Positions 33,728-42,598 of a stretch of 64,000 bases of DNA are shown in pieces. The position numbers and the translations under genes were made by a program. The notes beneath the pieces are model-generated. The model did no database searches. It was not told the DNA's origin and saw nothing but the letters and a program-made list of their open reading frames with translations. Positions within the stretch are counted from its first letter, which is position 1; every line of letters begins with the position of its first letter. The stretch is taken from contig NZ_JAHXDN010000011.1 in assembly GCF_019375555.1 (NCBI RefSeq), positions 18,071 to 82,070 of the forward strand, given 5' to 3'. The DNA is from Roseobacter insulae (lineage in GTDB: Bacteria > Pseudomonadota > Alphaproteobacteria > Rhodobacterales > Rhodobacteraceae).

Positions 33728-34813
33728 CTAGCCGGAGGCCGCCATCGCTTTTTCCAGGGCGGCTTCGAATTGCCGTGTCGCGGCAGACCAGCTGTATTTG
33801 CGCGCATCCGCCCAGGCGGCATCGGAGAGTTTCCGGCGCTTTTCCTCCGGCAGGGCGTAGAATTCGACAATCGCGGCGGCCATCGTCTCCGGGGCGAAAT
33901 CATCCAGCAAGGCCCCGTTCCGTGCAGAGATAAGCTCCGGGGCTGCTGCTGCCGGCGTGGCGATGACGGGTGTCCCGACGGCGAGGGCTTCGAGTATCGG
34001 CAGGCCAAAACCTTCCTTGCGGGAAGGAAACAGCCAGAGATCGCAATCCGCGTAAATCCGGGGCACCTCCTCGTCGGAAGGGGCGCGGTGATGAATGCTT
34101 CCGGCAGGCAGCGCGATATCGCCGCGCACCGGGCTGAAACCAAACGACCGCGCGCGCAGCCCCGGCACCTCCCGTGCCGCAAGGCACAGGGCGGCGGCGG
34201 CGATATCGGTGCCTTTCTGGTAACTGCCCCGGGCCTGAAGCCCGACGGTCGGCGGATCCTGCGGCTGTCGCGCCGCCGCCGTGACCGAGGCGGCGAAAGC
34301 TTCCGCATCAATGCCGTTGGGCACGATTTCCAGCAGGGGAGGCGATGCGTGCTGACGGACCAGATCCGCAAGCCAGTTGCACAGGGTAATGACGTTCATT
34401 CCCAGTTGCCATGTCTCGATAAGGGGCTCCTGCGGGGTGCTTTCAGCGCCGTAATCCTGCACGAAATAGACCTTGGCGCCTTTCTCTTTCGGCAAGGCCG
34501 CCACGGGAGCGGCTGTCGTCCACCAGGTTGCAATCACAACATCCGCGTCCGGCACATCGGCGGCCCCGACCGCCCGGTCCGTCTCCAGCGTGATGACGTT
34601 CAGCCCGGTTTCGTGAAAGAATTCCGGTTTAAGGGGTCGGAAACGCCTTTTGGCAAACAGGTCTTTTATCTTGCGCAGCAGGGAACGTTTCCTGGAGCCC
34701 CTCAACACGAGCGTCACCTCGTGGCCCAGCTCCTGCAGTCCTTTGGCATGTTGCACGATGACCCGCATGCCGCCGTTGAGAAAGGGGCGCGGCAACACAA
34801 AAGTTATTCGCAT
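33728..34813 (-). CDS. glycosyltransferase family 4
   Basis: 361 residues. RITFVLPRPFLNGGMRVIVQHAK opens the acceptor domain with the usual Gly-rich loop. VYFVQDYGAESTPQE and ITLCNWLADLV follow, and PNGIDAEAF marks the domain boundary. PTVGLQARGSYQKGTDIA and a PSRKEGFGLPILEALAVGTPVI segment give the E-x7-E motif. GGAGACGAAGAC lies before ATG. It is a single minus-strand gene followed by a convergent sulfotransferase. A role in adding a sugar to the exopolysaccharide repeat is likely; specificity is unknown. Confidence 0.84.
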   Translation of the reverse strand: MRITFVLPRPFLNGGMRVIVQHAKGLQELGHEVTLVLRGSRKRSLLRKIKDLFAKRRFRPLKPEFFHETGLNVITLETDRAVGAADVPDADVVIATWWTTAAPVAALPKEKGAKVYFVQDYGAESTPQEPLIETWQLGMNVITLCNWLADLVRQHASPPLLEIVPNGIDAEAFAASVTAAARQPQDPPTVGLQARGSYQKGTDIAAAALCLAAREVPGLRARSFGFSPVRGDIALPAGSIHHRAPSDEEVPRIYADCDLWLFPSRKEGFGLPILEALAVGTPVIATPAAAAPELISARNGALLDDFAPETMAAAIVEFYALPEEKRRKLSDAAWADARKYSWSAATRQFEAALEKAMAASG

Positions 34814-35122
34814 GTCTTCGTCTCCATGTGTGACCCGCGATATGGCGGCCCCGCCTTCTTACCCCGGGCCCTCGGGGAAGCAACCAGGCATATCCGGCCT
34901 GTGTCATCACCTGTCCTGATCCGGGGTCCTGACACGCCTCCAGCCCGGTGTCGAGATGACCGGGGAAGGGGCGGATGACCGGCAAGCCACTTTACCGATG
35001 GACGGAGCAAGGATCAGGTGCCCCGGGAACCGACCGCCAGCAGATCCCCGATAGCTATTGAAAGGACTTGCCCGCAGACCGTATAGCGCAGGGCAGGCAG
35101 TTCTCTTACCGCAGGTGGCATC
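34814..35122. other. 309-base divergent intergenic region
   Basis: No gene is recognised between the minus-strand GT4 gene and the plus-strand GT61 gene. A candidate promoter for the latter is described at 35058-35087. Short open frames on the minus strand lack ribosome sites. Confidence 0.5.
35058..35087 (+). promoter_or_regulatory. candidate sigma-70-type promoter for the GT61 gene
   Basis: TTGAAA (35058-35063) and TATAGC (35082-35087) are 18 bases apart and end 35 bases before the TTG start at 35123. The -35 matches consensus at five of six positions and the -10 at four of six. Confidence 0.4.
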
Positions 35123-36286
35123 TTGAAACAGGTTCTTCGCAAAATGGTGCCCACCCTGGCACTGGTCGTGCCGCGCCTGTGGCAAAAGCTGGGACTGCGC
35201 AGGGCCTTTTTTGCCTGGTTCGAAAGAAAAGACTGCAGCCTGGGGCGGACGGGCGGCACGGGCCAGGAGACATCAGGGCTGATGCACGAAGAGCTCTTCA
35301 CGCCGGATCACCCCATTCACAAGCCCGCCGGACCTGACGCCCAGGCCTATGCAGACTACCTCAGGATGACCGTGGCGGAAAAGGCCACCCGGGTGACCGG
35401 CACCCTGTGGACCCAGGACGCCCGCCTGTCCTATCCCACGGCGGTCCATACGACGGCACAGGGCATCGTGCTGGACAATTACCCGAGTAAATCGGTTCTG
35501 CATAATCCCAAATACGCGCTGCCACAGGCAGTGGTCGGTCTGCGCAAACCGGTGCAGCGCCATGCCAGCGGCTTCCTGATGCAGACAAGCTGGGCACATA
35601 ATTTCTATCATTGGACCATCGATATGATCCCAAGGCTGGAAACGTTTCTGACCGATCCCACGCTGCGGGGCACCCCCATCGTGATGTCCGAACGCGCGCC
35701 GAAATTTGCCCGCAAGTCGCTGGACCTGATCGCCCCGAACCGGCCTGTGTTGTGGCTGCCTGACGGCGTGCACGCCTTTGAGACCCTGGCGATCCCGGCC
35801 AACCTGTCGACCTATGCGGTGGTATCGGCCCATGCCATGAAGTTTCTCAAGGACCGCTACCTGCCCGCGCTGCGCCGGGATCTGAAGGGGTTCACCCCAC
35901 CGGGCAGGCGGGTCTACGTCTCCCGCGCGGATGCCGCCGTGCGGCGCATTCACAACGAGCCGCAGATCGAGGCGGAGCTGAAAGAGATGGGCTTCGTCTC
36001 TGTCGTGATGTCTGATTTCAGTATCGCAGAGCAGGCGGAGATTTTTGCACAGGCAGAATCTATTGTCTGTGCGCATGGGGCGGCGCTGGCCAATCTGGCT
36101 TTCTGTCAGCCCGACACGCGGGTGCTGGAAATCTTCCAGCAAGGCCACAGGAGCCGGGCCTATTATTCCATCTCGGGCTTGCTGGGGCTGCGCTACGGTT
36201 TTGTTCTGGGCCAGCCTGTCGGCAATGACATCCACGTGGACCCGCCTGTGCTGCGCGATGTGCTGGCGCAAATGGACCTGTGTTAA
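35123..36286 (+). CDS. glycosyltransferase family 61 (DUF563)
   Basis: 387 residues from TTG with AGGTGG six bases before; an ATG at 35144 is the alternative. Family hallmarks are present: AHNFYHWTIDMIPRLE (the conserved NFYHW), PIVMSERAPKFARKSLDLI, GRRVYVSRADAAVRRIHNE and ESIVCAHGAALANLAFCQPD (the HGAAL motif). GT61 enzymes in bacteria occur in capsule and exopolysaccharide loci and transfer pentoses or other sugars. The N-terminal ~45 residues are basic and partly hydrophobic. It is a single gene on the plus strand. Confidence 0.86.
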   Translation: MKQVLRKMVPTLALVVPRLWQKLGLRRAFFAWFERKDCSLGRTGGTGQETSGLMHEELFTPDHPIHKPAGPDAQAYADYLRMTVAEKATRVTGTLWTQDARLSYPTAVHTTAQGIVLDNYPSKSVLHNPKYALPQAVVGLRKPVQRHASGFLMQTSWAHNFYHWTIDMIPRLETFLTDPTLRGTPIVMSERAPKFARKSLDLIAPNRPVLWLPDGVHAFETLAIPANLSTYAVVSAHAMKFLKDRYLPALRRDLKGFTPPGRRVYVSRADAAVRRIHNEPQIEAELKEMGFVSVVMSDFSIAEQAEIFAQAESIVCAHGAALANLAFCQPDTRVLEIFQQGHRSRAYYSISGLLGLRYGFVLGQPVGNDIHVDPPVLRDVLAQMDLC

Positions 36287-36417
36287 CTCCCACACAGCCC
36301 GTCATTTTCTCCGGCCCGGGGCTTCACGCCATGCATGGTGTCTTGTAGGTCAGAAGGGCCCGGCCAAGTTGTTGTGGCGTCGTATTTTATCACTTCATTT
36401 AACCGCAGGGCCGTCTT

Positions 36418-38031
36418 GTGCAGAAGATTTCTTGGTTTCTTGGTTTCGGCCTGCTTGTCCCGTTCTATCTGGTCTTTGCCGTTGTGCCGGTTGTTTACGA
36501 CACCAATCACATGGCGGATACCCTGTTTTCTGCCGACATCGGTTGGCGCATTCTGCAAGGTGCCGACCCGGTTCTTGATTTCGGCCATCACTACGCAGGG
36601 CTCTTTGGCGAATACATCGCCCTCGGTTTCAGCCTGTTCGGCCCCACGCTCAAGGCGCTCGATTATGCATCTTTGCTGATGGCCGGAACAGCCCTGATCC
36701 TGGGAGGGGTGATCTGCTACCGCCGCACGGGACTGTGGAGCTACCTGCTTTTTGCCATCTTCACGTCCGCCTGCATGCTGATGCGGGCCCCCATGGAAAT
36801 CATTCCGGCCATTACCAAGCCGATGTCGGCCCACTCCTTTGTCTATAACCGGTTTGCCATGTCGCTGGGGCTTGCCGCGTTTTTCTATTGTTTCCTGGCA
36901 ACGCCGAACAAGATACTTGAGGCCATCGCGGGGGCGGTCACCGGGGCGATCATCGTCATGTTGATGCTCCTGAAAACCTCCTTTGGTGTTATCCTGCCCG
37001 CAGTGCTGCTGGTGCTGCTGATCCAGGGCAGGATCTGGTCCGGCATCTGGGTTGCGGTCGGGGTCGTTATGGCCATGGGGCTGCTGGATCCGGGGTTTTC
37101 CAAATTCATCGGCTCTTCCAGATATGCGGCGGCCTCGGTGGGAGACAGGCTGACACCCACGGGGCTGATCTGGAAAACACTCGGATTACTGAGCAACCAG
37201 CCAACCGTTCTGGTGCTTGCGATTGCCAGCCTGATCCTCACACTGACCACGGCGGGCGTGGCATGGGTACCGGTTCTGATCACGACTCTGGCACTGGGTG
37301 CGGGCGCATTCGGCATGGCCCTGACCATGGGTGGCATGGGATCCATCGGTCATCAGTTCCTGGTGCTTGTCACCGCCCTGAGCCTGTGTCTGGCCGAAGT
37401 TGTCAGGCAAGCCGGGGCCGGCCCCCGCCACCCGGTGCGCATCATGGCGCTGGTGTTGATGGCAGCCTTTGCCGGCCCGCATCTGCTGAATACACTGGGA
37501 ACAGGGGTGATCGCACTGAACAATCAATCCCGCGTCCTGTTCCCGGCAGGCCCGCTGGCTGGCTATTATGCCGAAGCGCGCCCGGGAAAAGACCTCTACC
37601 GGGTGATCAGCAAACCCAATGCTCCCGACCGGCTGGCGCAGCTGACCCGTGCGGCCACCATCCGCCGGGCAGAAGGCGCGCCGCTCGACACCGGTATCGA
37701 ATACATCATGCTGGCGGACGGGTTTCACCAGCTGGCGCAGATGCCCGGGGCCGCGGAATACGGCATCGCGGCCGATACGCGGTTCTCCTTCAGCTTCGCC
37801 CTGGGGGCGCCGCCTGTTCTGGCCTACCCTCCGTGGCAATGGGATACCTCGCCCGAGTTTCAGGACCCCGAAACGCTGCGGGCCGATCTGGACATCGCGA
37901 TGATCGCCCGCTTTGCGGAGGCTGAAAGCCCTTTGCGCCGGATCACGAAAGAACACTTCAAGCTATGCCGGAGATCGGCGTTGTGGGATATATACCTGCG
38001 AGACGGACTGGACCGGACATCATGCAACTGA
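36418..38031 (+). CDS. polytopic membrane protein, probable GT-C glycosyltransferase
   Basis: 537 residues from GTG (36418) with GCAGGG upstream. About ten hydrophobic segments are followed by a soluble C-terminal domain of roughly 150 residues (from about 385). The first periplasmic loop has ADIGWRILQGADPVLDFGHHY, resembling the DEG-x-WY...RDF pattern of GT-C enzymes and of the protein at 51612-53165. GT-C enzymes use polyprenyl-phosphate sugars in the periplasm. The GT2 enzyme encoded next (38128-39123) is of the type that makes such donors. It is not assignable to a named family with certainty. Confidence 0.6.
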   Translation: MQKISWFLGFGLLVPFYLVFAVVPVVYDTNHMADTLFSADIGWRILQGADPVLDFGHHYAGLFGEYIALGFSLFGPTLKALDYASLLMAGTALILGGVICYRRTGLWSYLLFAIFTSACMLMRAPMEIIPAITKPMSAHSFVYNRFAMSLGLAAFFYCFLATPNKILEAIAGAVTGAIIVMLMLLKTSFGVILPAVLLVLLIQGRIWSGIWVAVGVVMAMGLLDPGFSKFIGSSRYAAASVGDRLTPTGLIWKTLGLLSNQPTVLVLAIASLILTLTTAGVAWVPVLITTLALGAGAFGMALTMGGMGSIGHQFLVLVTALSLCLAEVVRQAGAGPRHPVRIMALVLMAAFAGPHLLNTLGTGVIALNNQSRVLFPAGPLAGYYAEARPGKDLYRVISKPNAPDRLAQLTRAATIRRAEGAPLDTGIEYIMLADGFHQLAQMPGAAEYGIAADTRFSFSFALGAPPVLAYPPWQWDTSPEFQDPETLRADLDIAMIARFAEAESPLRRITKEHFKLCRRSALWDIYLRDGLDRTSCN

Positions 38032-38127
38032 CCTGTGACATTCTCTTGCCCCAAAGCCGTCATAGCACCGTGAAATACAGTCTCTGTCGTGGCGGTTTCA
38101 CCCCGCGGCCCAAGGAATGGATTTCCC

Positions 38128-39123
38128 ATGAGTGACCCTTATCTTTCCGTCGTTGTCCCCTGCTATAACGAAGAGGCCGTGCTGGAAGAGCTGATCAAAC
38201 GTGTCACCTCGGCGTTGCAGGACATCAACATCTCCTCCTACGAGATCGTTTTGGTGGATGACGGCTCCGGGGATGAAACGGCCCGGCTCATGCGCGCCGC
38301 CCATACCGCGGACCCGCGCGTCACCGGCGTGTTCCTGTCGCGCAACCATGGACATCAGCTGGCCCTGACCGCCGGGCTGAGCGTCTGCCGCGGTGCCCGT
38401 ATCCTGATCATTGACGCCGATCTGCAGGATCCTCCCGAACTGCTGGGGCCGATGCTGGAAAAAATGGATCAGGGGTTCGACGTGGTCTACGGCAAGCGGA
38501 TCAACCGTGCCGGCGAAAGTATCTTCAAAAAGGCATCGGCCAAGCTTTTTTACAGGTTTTTCCGCAAGCTCGTCGATCTCGACATGCCGCTGGATACCGG
38601 GGATTTCCGGCTGATGAGCCGCAAGGCGCTCAATGTCCTGCTGCAAATGCCCGAGCAGCACCGCTTTATCCGGGGCATGGTCTCGTGGATCGGTTTCCGG
38701 CAGGCGGCGCTGGAATACGAACGCGCCGAACGGTTTTCCGGCGAGACGAAATATCCGCTCAAGAAGATGCTGCTGTTTGCCGCCGATGCGATCACCGGGT
38801 TTTCGACGATCCCGCTGCGGCTCGCCACATGGCTGGGGTTTCTCTGTGCTCTTTCTTCGGTGCCGGTAGCCATATACGTGTTGCTGGGTTTCATGCGGGG
38901 GACAACGGTACAGGGCTGGACATCGGTCATGCTGATCGTGCTGATCCTCGGGGCGATCCAGCTGATCGTGATCGGGATCCTGGGGGAATATATCGGGCGG
39001 CTCTACATGCAGAGCAAGCAGCGTCCGCTTTTCGTCATCGATGAAGTCCTGCGCGATGAAGCGGATGATACCCTGGCCCCGCCGCAGACCTCCCCAACAT
39101 CACAGGTCAGCAGCCTGCGATAG
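38128..39123 (+). CDS. polyprenyl-phosphate glycosyltransferase (GtrB/DPM1-like GT2)
   Basis: 331 residues. GT2 domain: LSVVVPCYNEEAVLEELIKR, IVLVDDGSGDETARL, RNHGHQLALTAGL and IIDADLQDPPELLGPML (DXD plus DPPE). MDTGDFRLMSRKALN and RFSGETKYPLKKM follow as in GtrB. Two C-terminal hydrophobic helices (about 225-300) anchor it in the membrane. It should transfer a sugar from a nucleotide donor to undecaprenyl phosphate. ATG at 38128 with AAGGAATGG is preferred over the longer frame from 38089. It lies 96 bases after the GT-C-like gene, so the pair may act together. Confidence 0.87.
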   Translation: MSDPYLSVVVPCYNEEAVLEELIKRVTSALQDINISSYEIVLVDDGSGDETARLMRAAHTADPRVTGVFLSRNHGHQLALTAGLSVCRGARILIIDADLQDPPELLGPMLEKMDQGFDVVYGKRINRAGESIFKKASAKLFYRFFRKLVDLDMPLDTGDFRLMSRKALNVLLQMPEQHRFIRGMVSWIGFRQAALEYERAERFSGETKYPLKKMLLFAADAITGFSTIPLRLATWLGFLCALSSVPVAIYVLLGFMRGTTVQGWTSVMLIVLILGAIQLIVIGILGEYIGRLYMQSKQRPLFVIDEVLRDEADDTLAPPQTSPTSQVSSLR

Positions 39124-39129
39124 GCCGTC

Positions 39130-40095
39130 TCACGGCGTGGGGCCCGACCGGCGGGCGCGCAGCACTTGGGCGCCCCATGACAGCAGGCCAAGGCTGATCG
39201 CAATTGTCAGCCCGGTAGACTGGATCAGGATCGAGGCCAACAGCGCATCGACGGCCGAATGCCCCCAGGCCGTCATCACCGCCACCATGGCCGCCTGGAA
39301 ACTGACCAGATTGCCGGGCGCCGCGGAGACGAGCGCAATCAGGTTGACGGCCCCTACACAGCCAAGCGCCAGCGCAACCGGCACCGGTGTGTCGAGAATG
39401 AGCGACAGGGCCGCCCAGAACCCCAGCGCCATCAGGGCCCAGATGGCCAGCGTCATGAGTACGATCGTCGCGTGCAACCGGGTATCGGACATGTAGTCAA
39501 AGCTGCGGATCAGCCGCTGTGCGGCCTCCCGGGCCACGGGCAGGCGCCCGGCCACCTGCATCAGCCGGGGGCGACCGAACCAAACCAGCAGATACCCCGC
39601 GATCAGCCCGGCCATCAGCAGGGTAACGGCCGCCGCACCGAACCCCTCAACCGCCACCGCGGCAATGCCCAGCGACAAGAAGACGACCAGCAGGATCAGA
39701 TCGGTCCAGCGCTCCGCTGCCCAATTGCCCACGGCGGTAACCCCGGAGCCGCCCTGGCGCTGCACCCAGTGGGCGCGCACCCCTTCGCCCAGTCGGAAGG
39801 GCGTGACCGCCCCCAACATGAAAAGCCATGGGAAAGCGCGGATGATCCCGGACCAGCGCACCGGCACGCTGCGCCGGGTCAACACCCCGAACCGCAGCAG
39901 GCGCAGGACAAAAGCGGCAAAAAATGCCGCGCCGAAGGCTGCCACCGCAGGCCCGCCGCCCCGGGCAATCACTTCCGCCCATTCAGACCGGCTGGGCAGC
40001 CTGTCGAGCGAGGCATATAAAAAGAGACCCAACACGATCCAGATCGCCACATAGATGGCAATCCGGATGCCTTGGGGCAGGGAAGAACGGCTCAT
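39130..40095 (-). CDS. UPF0104/lysylphosphatidylglycerol synthase TM-region family protein (AglD-like)
   Basis: About 321 residues with seven or eight hydrophobic segments. The pattern ...FAAFVLRLLRFGVLTRR, FMLGAVTPFRLGEGVRAHW and GAVNLIALVSAAPGNLVSFQAA fits the flippase-like TM domain family of AglD2 and MprF. Members are thought to act on lipid-linked substrates, but no precise activity is known here. The ATG at 40095 overlaps the stop of the upstream sulfotransferase (ATGA), so the two are coupled. It is convergent with the GtrB-like gene, 6 bases apart. Confidence 0.75.
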   Translation of the reverse strand: MSRSSLPQGIRIAIYVAIWIVLGLFLYASLDRLPSRSEWAEVIARGGGPAVAAFGAAFFAAFVLRLLRFGVLTRRSVPVRWSGIIRAFPWLFMLGAVTPFRLGEGVRAHWVQRQGGSGVTAVGNWAAERWTDLILLVVFLSLGIAAVAVEGFGAAAVTLLMAGLIAGYLLVWFGRPRLMQVAGRLPVAREAAQRLIRSFDYMSDTRLHATIVLMTLAIWALMALGFWAALSLILDTPVPVALALGCVGAVNLIALVSAAPGNLVSFQAAMVAVMTAWGHSAVDALLASILIQSTGLTIAISLGLLSWGAQVLRARRSGPTP

Positions 40096-40934
40096 GTGCC
40101 CAGAATGGCCGAAACGCACTCGGGATGGGCGTGTACCCGCACCGGCCCGTCGGATTTCGCCATCAGGGCCTGCAGCGCCGCGTAAGCATGGCGCACATGG
40201 GCGGGGCTGTCTTCCAGCGATGCCATCTGGGTGCGTAACCTCAGATCGAAAGCACCCACCATGTCCTGAAACTGCGGCGCGCCGGTGGGAACCCCCATCA
40301 GATAGGCCAGCCGCTCGAAGGCACCACGCTGCGTTTGCGCGTCGAAAAAGGCGTCGAAATCGACAAAGGATACGTCACTGTCCTGCGGTAGCTGCGCGAT
40401 GAACCCCCGGATATGATAGAGCCAGTAGCGGTGGCCAAAGGCCAGTGGCAGCCCTTCGCGCTGCTTCAGCGATCCTGCCACTGCGGCGGGGTTGCGAAAG
40501 CTGAAAAAGAGCCGCTCGACCGACCCCCGCGCCAGCCAGGACGACAGCGTCAGGCAGAACCGCGGATCCTTCACAAAGCTGTCTTTGTAGGTGTCGTGCA
40601 AACGGGTGATCTCCGCCTCGTAGGCGGTAGCGCGGGCATTGATGCGGGGTACCGGGGGAAACAGGAAATACTTCCACTTGCGCGCGGCAAAGCTGTTGAG
40701 CGCACGGGCCACGCCGCTTTCAGGCGCCTCCAGCCAGTAATCGATGCGTGCCCTGTCGCCGAGGATCATCCGGTTGTTGATGTCCACGACCTCGATGTTT
40801 TCGAAATATCCGTTCTGGTTCCACAGATCTGCCTTGAAAAGCAGCTCTTCCGGTCCGAAATCCGCCCCCAGCCGACTAAGCGCCTGCGACAGAAAGGACG
40901 TGCCGCTGCGATGCATGCCTGTGACAATATCCAT
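40092..40934 (-). CDS. sulfotransferase-like P-loop protein
   Basis: 280 residues. The sequence begins directly with the 5'-phosphosulfate-binding motif (MDIVTGMHRSGTSFLSQAL). FFSFRNPAAVAGSLKQREGL holds the 3'-phosphate motif. The general plan equals that of the protein at 50364-51446 (GMHRSGTS near the N-terminus, R-[ND]-P-AA-x-A-x-S). It is translationally coupled to the UPF0104 membrane protein. There is no strong ribosome site before the ATG. Confidence 0.77.
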   Translation of the reverse strand: MDIVTGMHRSGTSFLSQALSRLGADFGPEELLFKADLWNQNGYFENIEVVDINNRMILGDRARIDYWLEAPESGVARALNSFAARKWKYFLFPPVPRINARATAYEAEITRLHDTYKDSFVKDPRFCLTLSSWLARGSVERLFFSFRNPAAVAGSLKQREGLPLAFGHRYWLYHIRGFIAQLPQDSDVSFVDFDAFFDAQTQRGAFERLAYLMGVPTGAPQFQDMVGAFDLRLRTQMASLEDSPAHVRHAYAALQALMAKSDGPVRVHAHPECVSAILGT

Positions 40935-41179
40935 AGGGTTTTCTCAACTTCGCAATAAAAGCAGCGTGCCACCAAAATTTATCCGGGTTTGGAATGCTTT
41001 GGGGGCATTGGCAACAAAAATATGCGGCGTTGCAAACCGGCACGACCCTGTTGGGTCGGACAATCGCGCGATGCTCAGACCTTTCCTTTGCCCGGTCCAA
41101 TTGTTGCCGTATTGTCATCCAAAACAGTATGTGTTGGAAACAATCTCGCAAACGCACCATAGTAGGATAGGCGCCTGTC

Positions 41180-42592
41180 ATGATTTACCCGGTTATTCTT
41201 TGCGGCGGCTCCGGCACGCGGCTGTGGCCTTCCTCGCGCAAGGCGTTTCCCAAGCAGTTCAGCAGGCTCATCGGCGAGGAAACCCTGTTTCAGGCGACCC
41301 TGAAAAGGTTCACGACGCCTGATTTCGCGGCTCCCGTGATCATGACCAATGCCGATTTCCGTTTCATCGTGATGGAGCAATGCGCCGATGTCGGGCTCAC
41401 GGATGCGCGGGTGGTGATCGAACCGGCCCTGCGCAATACCGCCCCGGCGATCCTGACCGCCGCCCTGATGCTGGAAGACGACCCCGAGGCGATGATGCTG
41501 GTCGCCCCCTCCGATCACATCATGAGCGGGCTGGAAGATTTCCACGCCGCGATCCGCGCGGGCAGGGATGCTGCGGCCGCGGGTAACCTAGTGACCTTCG
41601 GGGTCACGCCGGACCGGCCCGAGACCGCTTACGGCTATCTGGAACTGGCGGCCCCCGCGACCGGCAACACCCCGGTAAAACTGAAAAGCTTCACCGAGAA
41701 GCCTGATTTAGAGACCGCAAAGGCCCTGGTGGACGGCAAGCTCCATCTGTGGAATGCCGGGCTCTTTTTGTGGCGCGTGCGCGATATCATCGCCGCCTTC
41801 GAGGCGCATGCCCCGGACATGATCGCGCCCTGCCGGCAGGCCATCGCGGAAAAGGAAGAGGATCTGGGGTTCACCCGTCTGGGTCCTGCGGGTTTCGAGG
41901 CGGTGCGCGCGGAATCGATCGATTACGCGGTGATGGAGCACGCAGATAACATCATGGCGGTGCCGCTGACCAATGGCTGGTCCGATCTGGGCAGCTGGGA
42001 CGCGCTTTGGGCGGCGTCGACCCCCGATGCGGCCGGCATGGTGCAGCAGGGTGCCACCACCGCCGTGGGATGCGAAAACAGCTTCCTGCGCTCGGAAGAC
42101 GACAACCTGCACCTGGTGGGCGTGGGGTTGCAGAACATCGTGGCCGTGGCGATGCGCGACGCGGTGCTGGTGGCGGACATGAGCGCGTCGCAGCAGGTCA
42201 AGGAGGCGGTGACCCTGCTGAAAGAGGCGCAGGTCGAACAGGCCACGGAGTATCCGCGCTTCTACCGGCCCTGGGGCTGGTACGAGACGCTCTGCCTCGG
42301 CAGCCGTTTCCAGGTCAAACGCATCATGGTGAAACCGGGCGGCGTGCTGAGCCTGCAAAGCCACGTGCACCGGTCCGAGCACTGGATCGTGGTGGCCGGC
42401 ACGGCGGAGGTGACCGTCGGCGAAGAGGTCAAGCTGCTCACGGAAAACCAGTCCGTCTATATTCCGCTGGGGGCCGTGCACCGCATGGCCAACCCCGGGC
42501 AACTGCCGATGTACCTGATCGAAGTACAGACCGGCGCCTACCTTGGTGAAGATGACATCGTGCGCTACGAGGACATCTATAACCGGGGTTAG
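41180..42592 (+). CDS. manC: mannose-1-phosphate guanylyltransferase / mannose-6-phosphate isomerase
   Basis: 470 residues, the usual length of the bifunctional type II enzyme. The N-terminal nucleotidyltransferase domain starts VILCGGSGTRLWPSSRKAFPKQF, with VAPSDHIM and the FTEKP motif (around 175). The C-terminal cupin-type isomerase domain holds GGVLSLQSHVHRSEHW and VYIPLGAVHRMAN. It makes GDP-mannose from mannose-1-phosphate and GTP, and can isomerise fructose-6-phosphate. The phosphomannomutase at 47465-48838 would supply its substrate. It is a single plus-strand gene, convergent with ugd. Confidence 0.95.
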   Translation: MIYPVILCGGSGTRLWPSSRKAFPKQFSRLIGEETLFQATLKRFTTPDFAAPVIMTNADFRFIVMEQCADVGLTDARVVIEPALRNTAPAILTAALMLEDDPEAMMLVAPSDHIMSGLEDFHAAIRAGRDAAAAGNLVTFGVTPDRPETAYGYLELAAPATGNTPVKLKSFTEKPDLETAKALVDGKLHLWNAGLFLWRVRDIIAAFEAHAPDMIAPCRQAIAEKEEDLGFTRLGPAGFEAVRAESIDYAVMEHADNIMAVPLTNGWSDLGSWDALWAASTPDAAGMVQQGATTAVGCENSFLRSEDDNLHLVGVGLQNIVAVAMRDAVLVADMSASQQVKEAVTLLKEAQVEQATEYPRFYRPWGWYETLCLGSRFQVKRIMVKPGGVLSLQSHVHRSEHWIVVAGTAEVTVGEEVKLLTENQSVYIPLGAVHRMANPGQLPMYLIEVQTGAYLGEDDIVRYEDIYNRG

Positions 42593-42598
42593 AGCCTG